Of a DNA stretch of 48,354 nt, positions 1 through 8,308 are shown piece by piece; position 1 is the first letter of the stretch, and each line of letters opens with the position of its first letter. The DNA is from Bacteroidota bacterium (lineage in GTDB: Bacteria > Bacteroidota > Rhodothermia > Rhodothermales > UBA10348). The position numbers and the translations under genes are program-made. Where the stretch lies: the NCBI GenBank assembly GCA_029262835.1, contig JAJCYQ010000004.1:1-48354 (forward strand), read 5' to 3'. The notes under the pieces are model-generated. The model worked only from the letters and a program-made list of their open reading frames with translations. It searched no databases and had not been told where the DNA came from.

Positions 1-155
1 GCGTGTTGAAAAACCATCGCACACCCTACTGCGGCGGCGAAACGCCATCTGCTGCGTTGTCCCTCCTTCGAATAGCGTTGCTATTCGGCGTCGGGACGCC
101 TGGCATCTGGCATTCCGGCGCTCGCATCTTGGCGCACGCTGATTCTTCAACACGC
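1..155. repeat. Palindromic MITE-like repeat, complete copy
   Basis: The element starts GCGTGTTGAA (1-10) and ends TTCAACACGC (146-155), a perfect 10-bp terminal inverted repeat that extends to 12 of 13 positions. Inside are two tight hairpins: an 8-bp stem with a 3-nt loop at 69-87 and a 6-bp stem with a 2-nt loop at 87-100. There is no coding capacity. The first 139 bases recur exactly at 48216-48354. The element abuts a coding sequence that has lost its 5' part, so it looks inserted. It resembles the short palindromic non-coding repeats scattered in many bacterial genomes; the family is not identified. Confidence 0.75.
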
Positions 156-156
156 T

Positions 157-867
157 TTTGAAATCCAGGCGCAGAAGCAGGATGATTTCGCGCGCCGGAT
201 GTTCGAGTATCATGCCCGGATATTCGGCAAGCATATGAGGCCTGTCGTGAGTTTGGCTGTCCTGGCAGACTCGGACATGGAGTGGCGCCCGTCTGAATAC
301 GAATTTCGGTTCGGAGGCTGCCGCGTTCGGCTGGACAATCCGGTCGCGAAGCTGCTCGACTTTCAAGGTCGAGACGACGACCTGCTGGCGAGTTCCAACC
401 GCTTCGCGATCGTGGTATTCGCTTATTTGAAAGCACGGGAATCCGAAGGTGACGACGCATTGATGTTCGACTGGAAACTTGAGCTGATGAAACGGCTAAG
501 TACAAAGACCGCGGCGGAACAGAGCGGCCTGGTCCAGTTCTTCGACGCCATTTTTCCGACGTACGGTGATCTTGATGAACATTTCTGGCACACATTCAGC
601 ACATCTGAGGAGGGTAAATCAATGGCATATGTAACCGGTCTGGAGCGGATAAGCATCAAGAAGGGCATGGAGAAGGGCCGCCTGGAGAATGCCCAGGAGA
701 GCATTCTGGAGGCCCTGGAAGTGCGTTTTGGCCCGGTGTCGCAGGAACTGCGGTCGAGGATACATAGTGTTACGGACATTGAGGAGTGCAAAAAGCTGCA
801 CAGGCGCGCCGTGTCGGCGGCGACGCTCGAGGATTTCGGCGAAGGGACAGGTCCGCGGACAGGCTGA
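157..867 (+). pseudogene. Rpn-family recombination-promoting nuclease / YdaD-like putative transposase, 5'-truncated
   Basis: The frame is open from just inside the palindromic repeat. Recognisable family sequence begins immediately after it with FEIQAQKQDDFARRMFEYHA, the conserved block holding the E-x-Q half of the PD-(D/E)XK nuclease core. The following FAYLKARE and W(K)LELMKRLS segments and the charged C-terminal helix (MEKGRLENAQ) also match the Rpn/YdaD family. The usual N-terminal ~60-100 residues, carrying the first catalytic Asp, are absent and replaced by the repeat. An ATG at 199 would give 222 residues but would leave out the FEIQAQ block, so that product is unlikely to be an active nuclease. 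I read it as a disrupted gene. Family members are DNA endonucleases that stimulate RecA-independent recombination in E. coli; that role is family knowledge, not shown here. Confidence 0.75.
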
Positions 868-932
868 GCCGGTCTGTTGTCAGCACTGACGCATCAAATA
901 CGTTATTATGGCATCTGCATCGGTCTGCAGAC

Positions 933-950
933 TGGCCGGTTTTCCGGCCA
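933..950. terminator. Hairpin downstream of the Rpn fragment
   Basis: A perfect 7-bp GC-rich stem (TGGCCGG / CCGGCCA) with a TTTT loop lies 66 bases after the Rpn stop. No T-tract follows, so a terminator role is a weak inference. The rest of 868-1153 shows no gene. Confidence 0.3.
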
Positions 951-1153
951 ATAATGGCTCAGCGAGCGCCGCCGCCAATGGGCGAGCGATGGTTCTCAAA
1001 CTCGCTTCTATGCCTGTTATTGCTGGCGGCGTCTGCGGAACGTATGGGAATTTCCCCTACAGACGGATTCGGGACACACAGCACGCAAGGCTGCGGTGCA
1101 ATGGGGATACTACAGGTACGTGACTGTTCCCATCACTTGCGAAGGTAACCACC

Positions 1154-1828
1154 ATGCGCCGTATGCACGACATTGGCTTTTTTACGATGTTTTCCGCCGC
1201 TTTGGCGCTTTTCGCCGGGTGCGGTGCCAATCCGGAACCGGCCACTTATCTGCCTGAGCAGGGCGCCCGCGTAGTCGTTGTCCATGAAGTAGCTGATTTT
1301 GATGAATGGCATGCCCGGTTCACGGATCAGGCCGCATCGCGCCTCGACATGGGAATTGAAGAGGAACTCGTAATGCAGGGCGAGGCCATGCCCAATCTTG
1401 TTTTCCTGCTCATGACGGCGCGTGACTCAGCGGCCGCTGCTTCCTGGCTGGAAGCACCCGAAACGGCGCGGAGCATGGAGTTTGCGGGCGTTCAGGGCGA
1501 ACTGATTACCGACATCCTGGCACCTGGCATTTTGTATCCAGACACTGAAGAGTTTGTGGCGCGCCTTGTTGTGCGTCATCCGGTGAGTGATTTTGACCGG
1601 TGGTACAGCACGTTTCGCGGACACGAACGGGAGCGCCTTGACGTGGGTGTGCACACCATGCTCGTTACGCATCCATTGGGCGACCGAAACGACGTCTACA
1701 TGATGTTCGGTGTCTCCGATCCGGAACGCGTGGCCGAATACATGGCGTCCGATCTGCTGGGTCTCGCCATGCGGCTCGCCGGAGTCACCGAGCAACCCGA
1801 AGCCTTCTTCGTGAACGTGGTGGAGTAG
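1154..1828 (+). CDS. Lipoprotein with two tandem alpha/beta-barrel-like repeats, function unknown
   Basis: A 224-residue protein with a lipoprotein signal: hydrophobic residues 8-21 followed by a lipobox ending in FAGC, so it should be lipidated and envelope-anchored. The mature part holds two copies of a similar unit. Each starts with a V-x-H-x-V-x-DFD-x-W motif (VVVHEVADFDEWHARF and LVVRHPVSDFDRWYSTF) followed by an R-L-D-x-G segment. Such duplicated DFDxW units resemble dimeric alpha/beta-barrel domains of the antibiotic-biosynthesis-monooxygenase or stress-responsive barrel type, which would make this a single-chain pseudo-dimer. That fold is inference. An alternative start at 1163 is possible. 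The gene stands alone and converges on the permease gene downstream. Confidence 0.6.
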   Translation: MRRMHDIGFFTMFSAALALFAGCGANPEPATYLPEQGARVVVVHEVADFDEWHARFTDQAASRLDMGIEEELVMQGEAMPNLVFLLMTARDSAAAASWLEAPETARSMEFAGVQGELITDILAPGILYPDTEEFVARLVVRHPVSDFDRWYSTFRGHERERLDVGVHTMLVTHPLGDRNDVYMMFGVSDPERVAEYMASDLLGLAMRLAGVTEQPEAFFVNVVE

Positions 1829-1853
1829 CTGCAGCCGAGATCAGCGCGATAAA

Positions 1854-1880
1854 GGACCTGCTAAAATGTCTAACAGGACC
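1854..1880. terminator. Imperfect bidirectional terminator hairpin
   Basis: Between converging genes, GGACCTGCTA and TAACAGGACC form an imperfect stem around a 7-nt loop, overlapping the last codons of the minus-strand permease gene. Its position fits a shared terminator; strength is uncertain because of two mismatches. Confidence 0.4.
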
Positions 1881-4221
1881 GAAGTGCCGTTACAGGGTTT
1901 GTCCGTCCAGCCCGGATGGATTCCGACAGGATGGCCATGAGCGCTGACAGGATCAGTATCATCGCGGCCAGGAGGGGAATGCCAGGACCCAGGCTTGCAT
2001 GGTAGGCGAATGAATCCAGCCAATACCTGGCGGCCCACACGGCAACGGGCAGGCCCACAGCGAGAGCAATGAGCAACAGCATGGCATACTCGCGGAGTAC
2101 CAGCAACGTGACATCTCCTGTCGTCGCACCGAGCGTTTTTCGGATACCCATCTCGCGCCGCCTTTGTGACGTGCCGACGGCGGCCATGCCGAACAGTCCC
2201 AGGCAGGCAACCAGGACGCCCAGAACGGAAAATGCTCCCAAGGTTTGGGCCAACTGCGCTTCGCGTACGTAGAGGCGACCAAGCTCGTCGTCGACGAATC
2301 GTGGATGGATGGGATAATTACCCTCGTACGGCTTCCATGCATCGATCAGAAAACGACGCAGTCCCGACACATCGTTTGTTGCGAATCGGACGAGCACCGT
2401 TCGGTAGTTCCAGTGCACGGGCATGAGAACCATTGGCGCAATGTCGGTCCGGAGCGATTCCTGGTGGAAGTCCGCCACGACACCCAGTACGGTAACCTTC
2501 CTTCCATCCAGGGTCATGGATTGGGAAACGGCTTCCTCTGGAGCGGAAAATCCAAGCGCGCGTACGGCCGTTTCATTGAGTACCACACCGGACTCCATGT
2601 CTGACGCCCGGTCTGCCGCGTACATGCGGCCCGCTTTGAGCAGGAGGCCCATCGTCTCGGCGTACGAGGCGTCGGCGAAAAACGGGTACAACGTGGCCTT
2701 GCCGTCTGGCACGGCCGCTTCTGATGTAAAGAGCAGAGATGATCCGGGCGGTCGCCAGGCGTGCGAAACCGAGACAATATCCTTGTTCTGGAGCAGGCGC
2801 TGTCTGAATCCGTCGAAATCATTGGCCAGTTCCCGGATGCCAGGCATGGCAACGAGCCCCTCCGTCCGGTAACCCAGATCGGCAGATGCCATGAAGTCCA
2901 TCTGGTGGCGGACAACGAGTGCCGCAACAATCACAACCAGGGCGAGTGCGAACTGGAGGACAACGAGCGCCTGCGTTGACCGGCGCCGAGCTGCACCCGC
3001 GACGCGTCCCCGGAAGGCGGCATCGGGGTGGATGCGCGCGAGGCGCAGGGCTGGAACGAAGCCGGACACGGTGCCGAGCGCGGCCCCCACCACGATTCCA
3101 GTGAGGAACAGGTGGGTCAGGGAAGTTGCTACCGCCGAGACATCCTGCCCCGCCCAGGCGGCGACGCGGGGTAGCAGGCTCCATGCGACCGAGGCTGCCA
3201 ATGCGGAGGCCAGTACCGCAATCGATACGGCTTCCAACCAATATTGCAGGACAAGCTGTCCGGGAGTGGCCCCCATGGCCTTGCGCAGCCCGACCTCGCG
3301 CGTGCGCCGTGTCATCAGGGCGGTGGACAGGTTGACGTGGTTCGAACCAGCAATGAAAAGGATGAGCGCGGCGATCGCGCCGAGCAGCCAGAGCACGGTG
3401 ACAGATCCACCCGGTTCGAGTTCGCCGATGGCCGTCGAATGAAGATGGATATCTGGCACGGCCTGGGCGGCGAGCGTCACGCGCTCCTGGTCCTGCGGGG
3501 CGTTCCGCCGCATGAAGTCGGAAATTGCGCTGCTGAATTCAGCCGGTGTGACGCCGCGTGGGAGGCGCACGTAGGTAGCGTAGTTGGGGCTGTCCCAGAT
3601 CGAGGCGAGGTTCCGGCCGAACCAGGACTCAAGCAGTGCCACTGACGCCAGTGCATCGAAATGTATGTGGCTCCGGGCCGGGGTATCGTAGAAAACGCCG
3701 GCGATACGCATGGTTTCGGACTCATTCAGGAGTATCGTTTCATCGACGACGTCCGTGTGGCCGAACAGGCGACGGGCCGTGGTAGCGCTGATCACGATAT
3801 GGGCGGGATCGGTCAGGTCGCCACTGCCATGCATCCATCGGAATCCGAAAAGGGACAGCGCGGCGGGGTCGGCCCAGAACGCGCGCTGTGGAACGATATG
3901 TACGTCGCCACTACTGAGCAGGGGGTCGACGGGCGTGAGGCGCGCCATTTCCACGACATCTCCTCGCGTGGAGGCGAGCGCTGGTCCAATGGCGGGTGAA
4001 ATCAGCGCCGACGCGGCTTCGGCGCCCGGATTCGTCGTCGTTATGCGCACGAGCCGGTCGGCGTCAGGATGGTGGTTATCGTAACCCAGTTCGCTGCGAA
4101 TGAGCTGCAGCAGGATGAGCGTGGCGGCCAGGCCGACAACCAGTCCGAAAAGATTGATGAGCGTATAGAGTCGCCCAGCTCGAATGGAGCGGGCAGCGGA
4201 CGTCAGGTAGTGGAGCAGCAT
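1870..4221 (-). CDS. FtsX/MacB-type ABC transporter permease (copy 1)
   Basis: A 783-residue inner-membrane permease with the layout common in Bacteroidota: an N-terminal membrane span (about residues 20-42), a large periplasmic MacB-type core domain, a first FtsX unit of three spans bearing TRRTREVGLRKAMGAT, a further span with a second periplasmic domain, and a C-terminal FtsX unit with QRRREMGIRKTLGAT. The R-E-x-G-x-R-K-x-(L/M)-GA motif is the FtsX cytoplasmic coupling loop, seen twice. The start at 4221 (MLLHYLTSAARS) was chosen because it begins directly before the conserved R-(S/N)-x-R-x-G and first span; an in-frame ATG 60 bases upstream would add 20 unconserved residues. No ABC ATPase gene lies nearby. 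Family members work as mechanotransmitters for lipoprotein or peptide export; the substrate is unknown. Confidence 0.9.
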   Translation of the reverse strand: MLLHYLTSAARSIRAGRLYTLINLFGLVVGLAATLILLQLIRSELGYDNHHPDADRLVRITTTNPGAEAASALISPAIGPALASTRGDVVEMARLTPVDPLLSSGDVHIVPQRAFWADPAALSLFGFRWMHGSGDLTDPAHIVISATTARRLFGHTDVVDETILLNESETMRIAGVFYDTPARSHIHFDALASVALLESWFGRNLASIWDSPNYATYVRLPRGVTPAEFSSAISDFMRRNAPQDQERVTLAAQAVPDIHLHSTAIGELEPGGSVTVLWLLGAIAALILFIAGSNHVNLSTALMTRRTREVGLRKAMGATPGQLVLQYWLEAVSIAVLASALAASVAWSLLPRVAAWAGQDVSAVATSLTHLFLTGIVVGAALGTVSGFVPALRLARIHPDAAFRGRVAGAARRRSTQALVVLQFALALVVIVAALVVRHQMDFMASADLGYRTEGLVAMPGIRELANDFDGFRQRLLQNKDIVSVSHAWRPPGSSLLFTSEAAVPDGKATLYPFFADASYAETMGLLLKAGRMYAADRASDMESGVVLNETAVRALGFSAPEEAVSQSMTLDGRKVTVLGVVADFHQESLRTDIAPMVLMPVHWNYRTVLVRFATNDVSGLRRFLIDAWKPYEGNYPIHPRFVDDELGRLYVREAQLAQTLGAFSVLGVLVACLGLFGMAAVGTSQRRREMGIRKTLGATTGDVTLLVLREYAMLLLIALAVGLPVAVWAARYWLDSFAYHASLGPGIPLLAAMILILSALMAILSESIRAGRTNPVTALRSC

Positions 4222-4348
4222 GGATCGTACCGGATGGTGGCCGTACGCTCCCAGTGGTCTGGCGGTCCTGGGTGGACACATGGACGGACGGGTCTACGGG
4301 GCGAACCCGCGCAAAGATGCAATTCGGCTCGGGGGAGGGACCAGTGCG

Positions 4349-5014
4349 TTATGGCACGAGCCACGTTCCGCGGCTGCCCGCCATGGACTGGAGGGTCGTG
4401 TCAATAAAGAGGATGACGCCCAACATTTCCATGCCTTCTTCGACGAGCACGGTGATTTCGTAGGTCAGCGTGTCGGCATCCATTGGCGCGCCGATGATCT
4501 CAACTCCGAGCGCGCCACCAACGAAAATGGCGCCGGAGAGCACGTAAAGTATCATGGTGCGCCGGGGAAGGCGGCGCAGGAGCGGTACGAAATAGATGCC
4601 GCACACGGCCACGAGCAGGGCGGCCGGCCAGACCCAGAGCGTATCGATGGCCGAATGGAACGATTCGTGGAGGCCTGCCACCTCGTCAATGGCGAGGACG
4701 AGAAAGCCAGCCGCGAGTACGCTCCAGAAACGTGTTTCTTTCCGGTCCTGGGACGCGCTTCCGGTATCGCCGCCCGTTCGGACCGTGGCCCGTTTTACGA
4801 GGAGCACCATCGAGGCCGCGAGCAGCAGGAAACTCGAATACCACGTGGGGATGTTGTTTTCCTCATCCAGCGCAACGAGTTGCCGCACCAGCCACGGCAC
4901 TTCGCTCACCCAGTAGTGGTACATCATGACAAGCAGATGCGCCGACAGTAGCAGGAGCGCTGCAGGAAGCAGCCAGCGGCGCGCCGCATTCCGGGGCAGG
5001 GTGAGTTCGGTCAT
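4349..5014 (-). CDS. Multi-span membrane protein with DEVAGLHE motif
   Basis: About 221 residues and mostly hydrophobic, with some six predicted membrane segments. Two acidic/His clusters stand out: AIDEVAGLHESF mid-protein and VEEGMEMLGVILF near the C-terminus, both at the edge of membrane segments. Similar D-E-x-x-x-L-H-E and E-E-(G/x)-x-E-(M/L)-L-G pairs occur in a widespread uncharacterised family of bacterial membrane proteins. The pattern could bind metal or act catalytically, but this is inference. The start at 5014 is a choice; an upstream ATG at 5098 would add 28 residues including a hydrophobic stretch. It is divergent from the VPS10-like gene and on the same strand as, and upstream of, the FtsX permease, 127 bases apart. 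Function not recognised. Confidence 0.65.
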   Translation of the reverse strand: MTELTLPRNAARRWLLPAALLLLSAHLLVMMYHYWVSEVPWLVRQLVALDEENNIPTWYSSFLLLAASMVLLVKRATVRTGGDTGSASQDRKETRFWSVLAAGFLVLAIDEVAGLHESFHSAIDTLWVWPAALLVAVCGIYFVPLLRRLPRRTMILYVLSGAIFVGGALGVEIIGAPMDADTLTYEITVLVEEGMEMLGVILFIDTTLQSMAGSRGTWLVP

Positions 5015-5105
5015 GACGTAGGCGGCGAAAGCGAACAGGTGGAACAGCCATACAATACACGATCCAATTCTATGGTGCAAGATCCCAGCGAGATGCATAA
5101 GTTAA

Positions 5106-5121
5106 GGCCTGTTTGCAGGCC
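5106..5121. promoter_or_regulatory. Short inverted repeat between divergent genes
   Basis: GGCCTG-TTTG-CAGGCC forms a perfect 6-bp stem in the region between the divergent membrane-protein and VPS10-like genes. It may be an operator or a leader hairpin; nothing decides between these. Confidence 0.25.
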
Positions 5122-5164
5122 CTCCTCGTTCCCGTCCCGATCCACCAGTCTGTTCGTGTACCCC

Positions 5165-8100
5165 ATGTCTCGCTTCATCGACGCGTCCCGTTACATCCTT
5201 TTCCTGCTGGCCGCCATTCTCACGCTGCCGGCTGCGCCGTCTGCGGCCCAGACGGCCGACCCCGCGCTCCTGGAGGGCCTTGAATACCGGTTCGTAGGCC
5301 CCAATCGCGGTGGCCGTAGCGCCGCCGTGACGGGCGTTCCCGGCAAACCCGACCTCTATTATATGGGCGCGACCGGTGGCGGCGTGTTCCGGACTACCGA
5401 CGGAGGGGAGTCCTGGCAGCCGATCTCGGACGGCTATTTTGGCGGATCGATCGGCGCCGTGGCGGTTTCCGAGTGGGACAATAACGTAATCTACGTAGGC
5501 GGCGGTGAGAAGACGCTCCGCGGCAATGTATCGCACGGATACGGCATGTGGAAATCGGTCGACGCCGGCAAGTCGTGGCGTCAGATCGGGCTCGAAGATT
5601 CCCGGCACATCGCGCGCGTGCGCATCCATCCGAAAAATCCGGACCTGGTCTATGCGGCGGCCATGGGCCACCTGTTTGGGCCCAACAACGAGCGCGGTGT
5701 GTACCGCTCGAAAGATGGGGGCGCGACGTGGGAGCGGGTCCTGTTTGTGAGCGACAAGGCGGGCGCGGTCGATCTCATCATGGATCCGACGAACCCGCGC
5801 GTGCTCTACGCCTCAATGTGGGAGGTGTACCGCTCGCCCTACGAGTTGTCCTCGGGCGGCGAGGACTCGGGACTCTGGAAGTCAACGGACGGCGGCGACA
5901 CGTGGACGGAGCTCACCAACCAGGACAACGGGCTGCCAGGGGGGGTGCTTGGCATCATCGGGGTTACGGTATCGCCCGTGAATCCGGATCGGGTCTGGGC
6001 CATTGTCGAGCACGATGAAGGCGGCGTGTTTCGCAGCGAGAACGGCGGTGAGACGTGGCGGCGCATCAATGAGGACCGGAATCTGCGCCAGCGCGCCTGG
6101 TATTACACGCGCATGTATGCCGGGACCCAGGATGAGGACGACGTGTGGGTGCTGAACGTGGGCCTGTGGCACTCGAAGGACGGCGGAGAGAATTACGAGC
6201 GCGTCCGGACGCCGCACGGCGACCATCACGATTTCTGGATTGCGCCGGAAAACGCCGATCGGATCATAGTGGGCGACGACGGTGGCGCGCAGGTGACCTA
6301 TAACGGCGGCGAGACGTGGAGCACCTACCACAACCAGCCGACGGCGCAGTTCTATCGGGTTGCCACAGACAATCATTTTCCCTACCGGATCTACGGCGGG
6401 CAGCAGGACAACTCGACCGTACGCATCCTGCACACGTCAACCGGGAGCGAGAACGACTGGGAGTCGACAGCGGGCGGCGAGAGCGCCTGGCTCGCCCCGA
6501 ACCCGGATAACCCCGACATCGTGTTCGGCGGATCGTACGGCGGATACCTGCAGCGGCTTGACCATGACACGCGCCAGTCGCGCAATGTGAACGTGTGGCC
6601 GGATAATCCGATGGGACACGGCGCTGAAGACTACAAATTCCGCTTCCAGTGGAATTTCCCCATCCGCTACTCGCGCCACGTACCCGGTCGCGTGCTCACG
6701 GGCGCGAACGTACTCTTCAAGACGGACAACGAGGGGCAGTCCTGGGAAGCCATTTCGCCGGATTTGACTCGCGCCGACCCGAGTACGCTCGGCCCGTCGG
6801 GAGGTCCGATCACGAAGGACAACACGGCCGTTGAATACTACGCGACCATTTTCACGTTCATTGAGGGCGAAGAGGAGGGTGTGATCTGGACGGGTTCGGA
6901 CGACGGACTCATCCACATAACCCGCGATGGGGGCGCCTCGTGGACGGACGTCACGCCGCCTGCCTCCATGTTTCCCGAATGGATGCAGGTCAACGACATG
7001 GTGCTCGATCCCTTCAATGCCGGCGGCCTGTACGTGGCCGGCACGCGCTACAAGTCGGATGACTTCGCCCCGTACCTCTACAAAACGGACGATTACGGCG
7101 CATCATGGACCAAAATCACGCGCGGTATAGATCCGCTCCACTTCACGCGGGCCATTGAGGCCGATCGCGAAATCCGGGGCCTCCTCTACGCGGGCACCGA
7201 GAGCGGCATGTATGTTTCGTTCGACGACGGCGCCAACTGGCAGACCTTCCAGATGAACCTGCCCATCGTGCCCATTACGGACCTCGAGTGGCGCGACAAT
7301 GACCTCGTCATCGGCACCCAGGGCCGGTCCTACTGGATCATCGACGACCTCTCGCCGGTGCAGGCGGTGGCAGGCCTCCATGCCGGCTCGGGAGCGTCGG
7401 GGCCAGGCTCCGGCCTGGACTCGGATGGCAGCTACTTCTTCCCCGAGCCGCACCCCGTGACGCTCGGTGCCGAGCGGACCGTGCGCTTGCGCTACTGGCT
7501 GTCAGAGGGCGCGGCCACGGAGCAGGACGAAAAGCTGACGCTCCGCATCCTGGAAACAGATGGCACGGTGATCAATACCTTTGAAGGGGACGACGTGCCG
7601 TCCGAAGCCGGCTTCAACCAGTTCGACTGGAACATGCGCTACGAGGACGCCGAGTCCTTCCCCGGCCTCATCATGTGGGCCGGCTCGGTCCGCGGCCCAC
7701 AGGCCGTACCGGACACGTACCATGCGCGCCTCATTGTCGGCGAGGACTCGACCGACATTCCGTTTGCCATTCAGCCCGATCCGCGCTCGGAGTCGACCAT
7801 GGCCGACTACCAGGAGCAGTTCGATTTTCTCATCGACGTGCGGGACAAGCTGACGTTGGTGCACAAGGCCATCAAGAACATCCGCACCATGCGTACGCAG
7901 ATGAAGGATCTCGTGGGCCGGATTCCTGTGGATGCGGCGGAGCGCGACGACATCAAGGCCATGGCGGACAGTATTTCGGCCGATATGACGGCCGTGGAGG
8001 AGGCGCTCTACCAGACGAAGAACCGCTCCGGGCAGGATCCGCTTAACTTTCCCATTCGCCTGAACAACAAGCTGGCGGCTGTGGGCGGCGTGGTGGCGAG

Positions 8101-8266
8101 CGGCAACTACCGCCCGACCGACCAGTCCTACGCCGTCCGCGATGAACTCGTGGCGCAGATAGACGACGAACTCGGCCGGCTCGCGACCATCATGGACATC
8201 CGCATTCCCGAGTTCGAGTCCCGGATTGCCGCGCTGAACCTGCCGGTCCTGGAGCGGCCGGAGTAG
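5165..8266 (+). CDS. Secreted BNR/VPS10 (sortilin-like) beta-propeller protein (copy 1)
   Basis: A 1,033-residue exported protein. The start at 5165 opens a clean signal peptide (MSRFIDASRYILFLLAAILT... cleaved near SAAQ); the frame is open 42 codons further upstream but that part is not secretory. The mature protein begins with the family hallmark FVGPNRGGRSAAVTGVPG and then runs through many Asp-box/BNR repeats of the S/T-x-D-x-G-x-T/S-W type (for example TTDGGESW, SVDAGKSW, SKDGGATW, STDGGDTW, TRDGGASW, KTDDYGASW). These form the ten-bladed VPS10/sortilin-like propeller. A helical C-terminal domain (about residues 880-1033) follows. Family members are often misannotated as glycosyl hydrolases; no catalytic residues are evident. 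A paralogue lies at 40108-43248. A Gly/Ser-rich insert (HAGSGASGPGSG) sits in a loop before the C-terminal region. Binding partner unknown. Confidence 0.88.
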   Translation: MSRFIDASRYILFLLAAILTLPAAPSAAQTADPALLEGLEYRFVGPNRGGRSAAVTGVPGKPDLYYMGATGGGVFRTTDGGESWQPISDGYFGGSIGAVAVSEWDNNVIYVGGGEKTLRGNVSHGYGMWKSVDAGKSWRQIGLEDSRHIARVRIHPKNPDLVYAAAMGHLFGPNNERGVYRSKDGGATWERVLFVSDKAGAVDLIMDPTNPRVLYASMWEVYRSPYELSSGGEDSGLWKSTDGGDTWTELTNQDNGLPGGVLGIIGVTVSPVNPDRVWAIVEHDEGGVFRSENGGETWRRINEDRNLRQRAWYYTRMYAGTQDEDDVWVLNVGLWHSKDGGENYERVRTPHGDHHDFWIAPENADRIIVGDDGGAQVTYNGGETWSTYHNQPTAQFYRVATDNHFPYRIYGGQQDNSTVRILHTSTGSENDWESTAGGESAWLAPNPDNPDIVFGGSYGGYLQRLDHDTRQSRNVNVWPDNPMGHGAEDYKFRFQWNFPIRYSRHVPGRVLTGANVLFKTDNEGQSWEAISPDLTRADPSTLGPSGGPITKDNTAVEYYATIFTFIEGEEEGVIWTGSDDGLIHITRDGGASWTDVTPPASMFPEWMQVNDMVLDPFNAGGLYVAGTRYKSDDFAPYLYKTDDYGASWTKITRGIDPLHFTRAIEADREIRGLLYAGTESGMYVSFDDGANWQTFQMNLPIVPITDLEWRDNDLVIGTQGRSYWIIDDLSPVQAVAGLHAGSGASGPGSGLDSDGSYFFPEPHPVTLGAERTVRLRYWLSEGAATEQDEKLTLRILETDGTVINTFEGDDVPSEAGFNQFDWNMRYEDAESFPGLIMWAGSVRGPQAVPDTYHARLIVGEDSTDIPFAIQPDPRSESTMADYQEQFDFLIDVRDKLTLVHKAIKNIRTMRTQMKDLVGRIPVDAAERDDIKAMADSISADMTAVEEALYQTKNRSGQDPLNFPIRLNNKLAAVGGVVASGNYRPTDQSYAVRDELVAQIDDELGRLATIMDIRIPEFESRIAALNLPVLERPE

Positions 8267-8308
8267 CGCAGCGTCGCCGAGGGCCGCTCCAGGACCGGCA
8301 GGTTCAGC
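8233..8308. terminator. 27-bp perfect inverted repeat shared by converging genes
   Basis: Arms 8233-8259 and 8282-8308 are perfectly complementary over 27 bp with a 22-nt loop. The left arm encodes the last residues of the VPS10-like protein (LNLPVLERP) and its TAG stop is in the loop. The right arm covers the last codons of the minus-strand YceI lipoprotein. It can act in both directions; there is no T-tract. Confidence 0.75.

Noticed and set aside
868-1153. A gene between the Rpn fragment and the first lipoprotein
   Set aside because: Open frames there have no start context, signal or family features; only a small hairpin was seen.
5165-8266. Glycosyl hydrolase or sialidase assignment for the BNR-repeat proteins
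   Set aside because: Asp boxes are structural; the arginine triad and Tyr/Glu nucleophile pattern of sialidases was not found, and the overall length and start match VPS10-like proteins.
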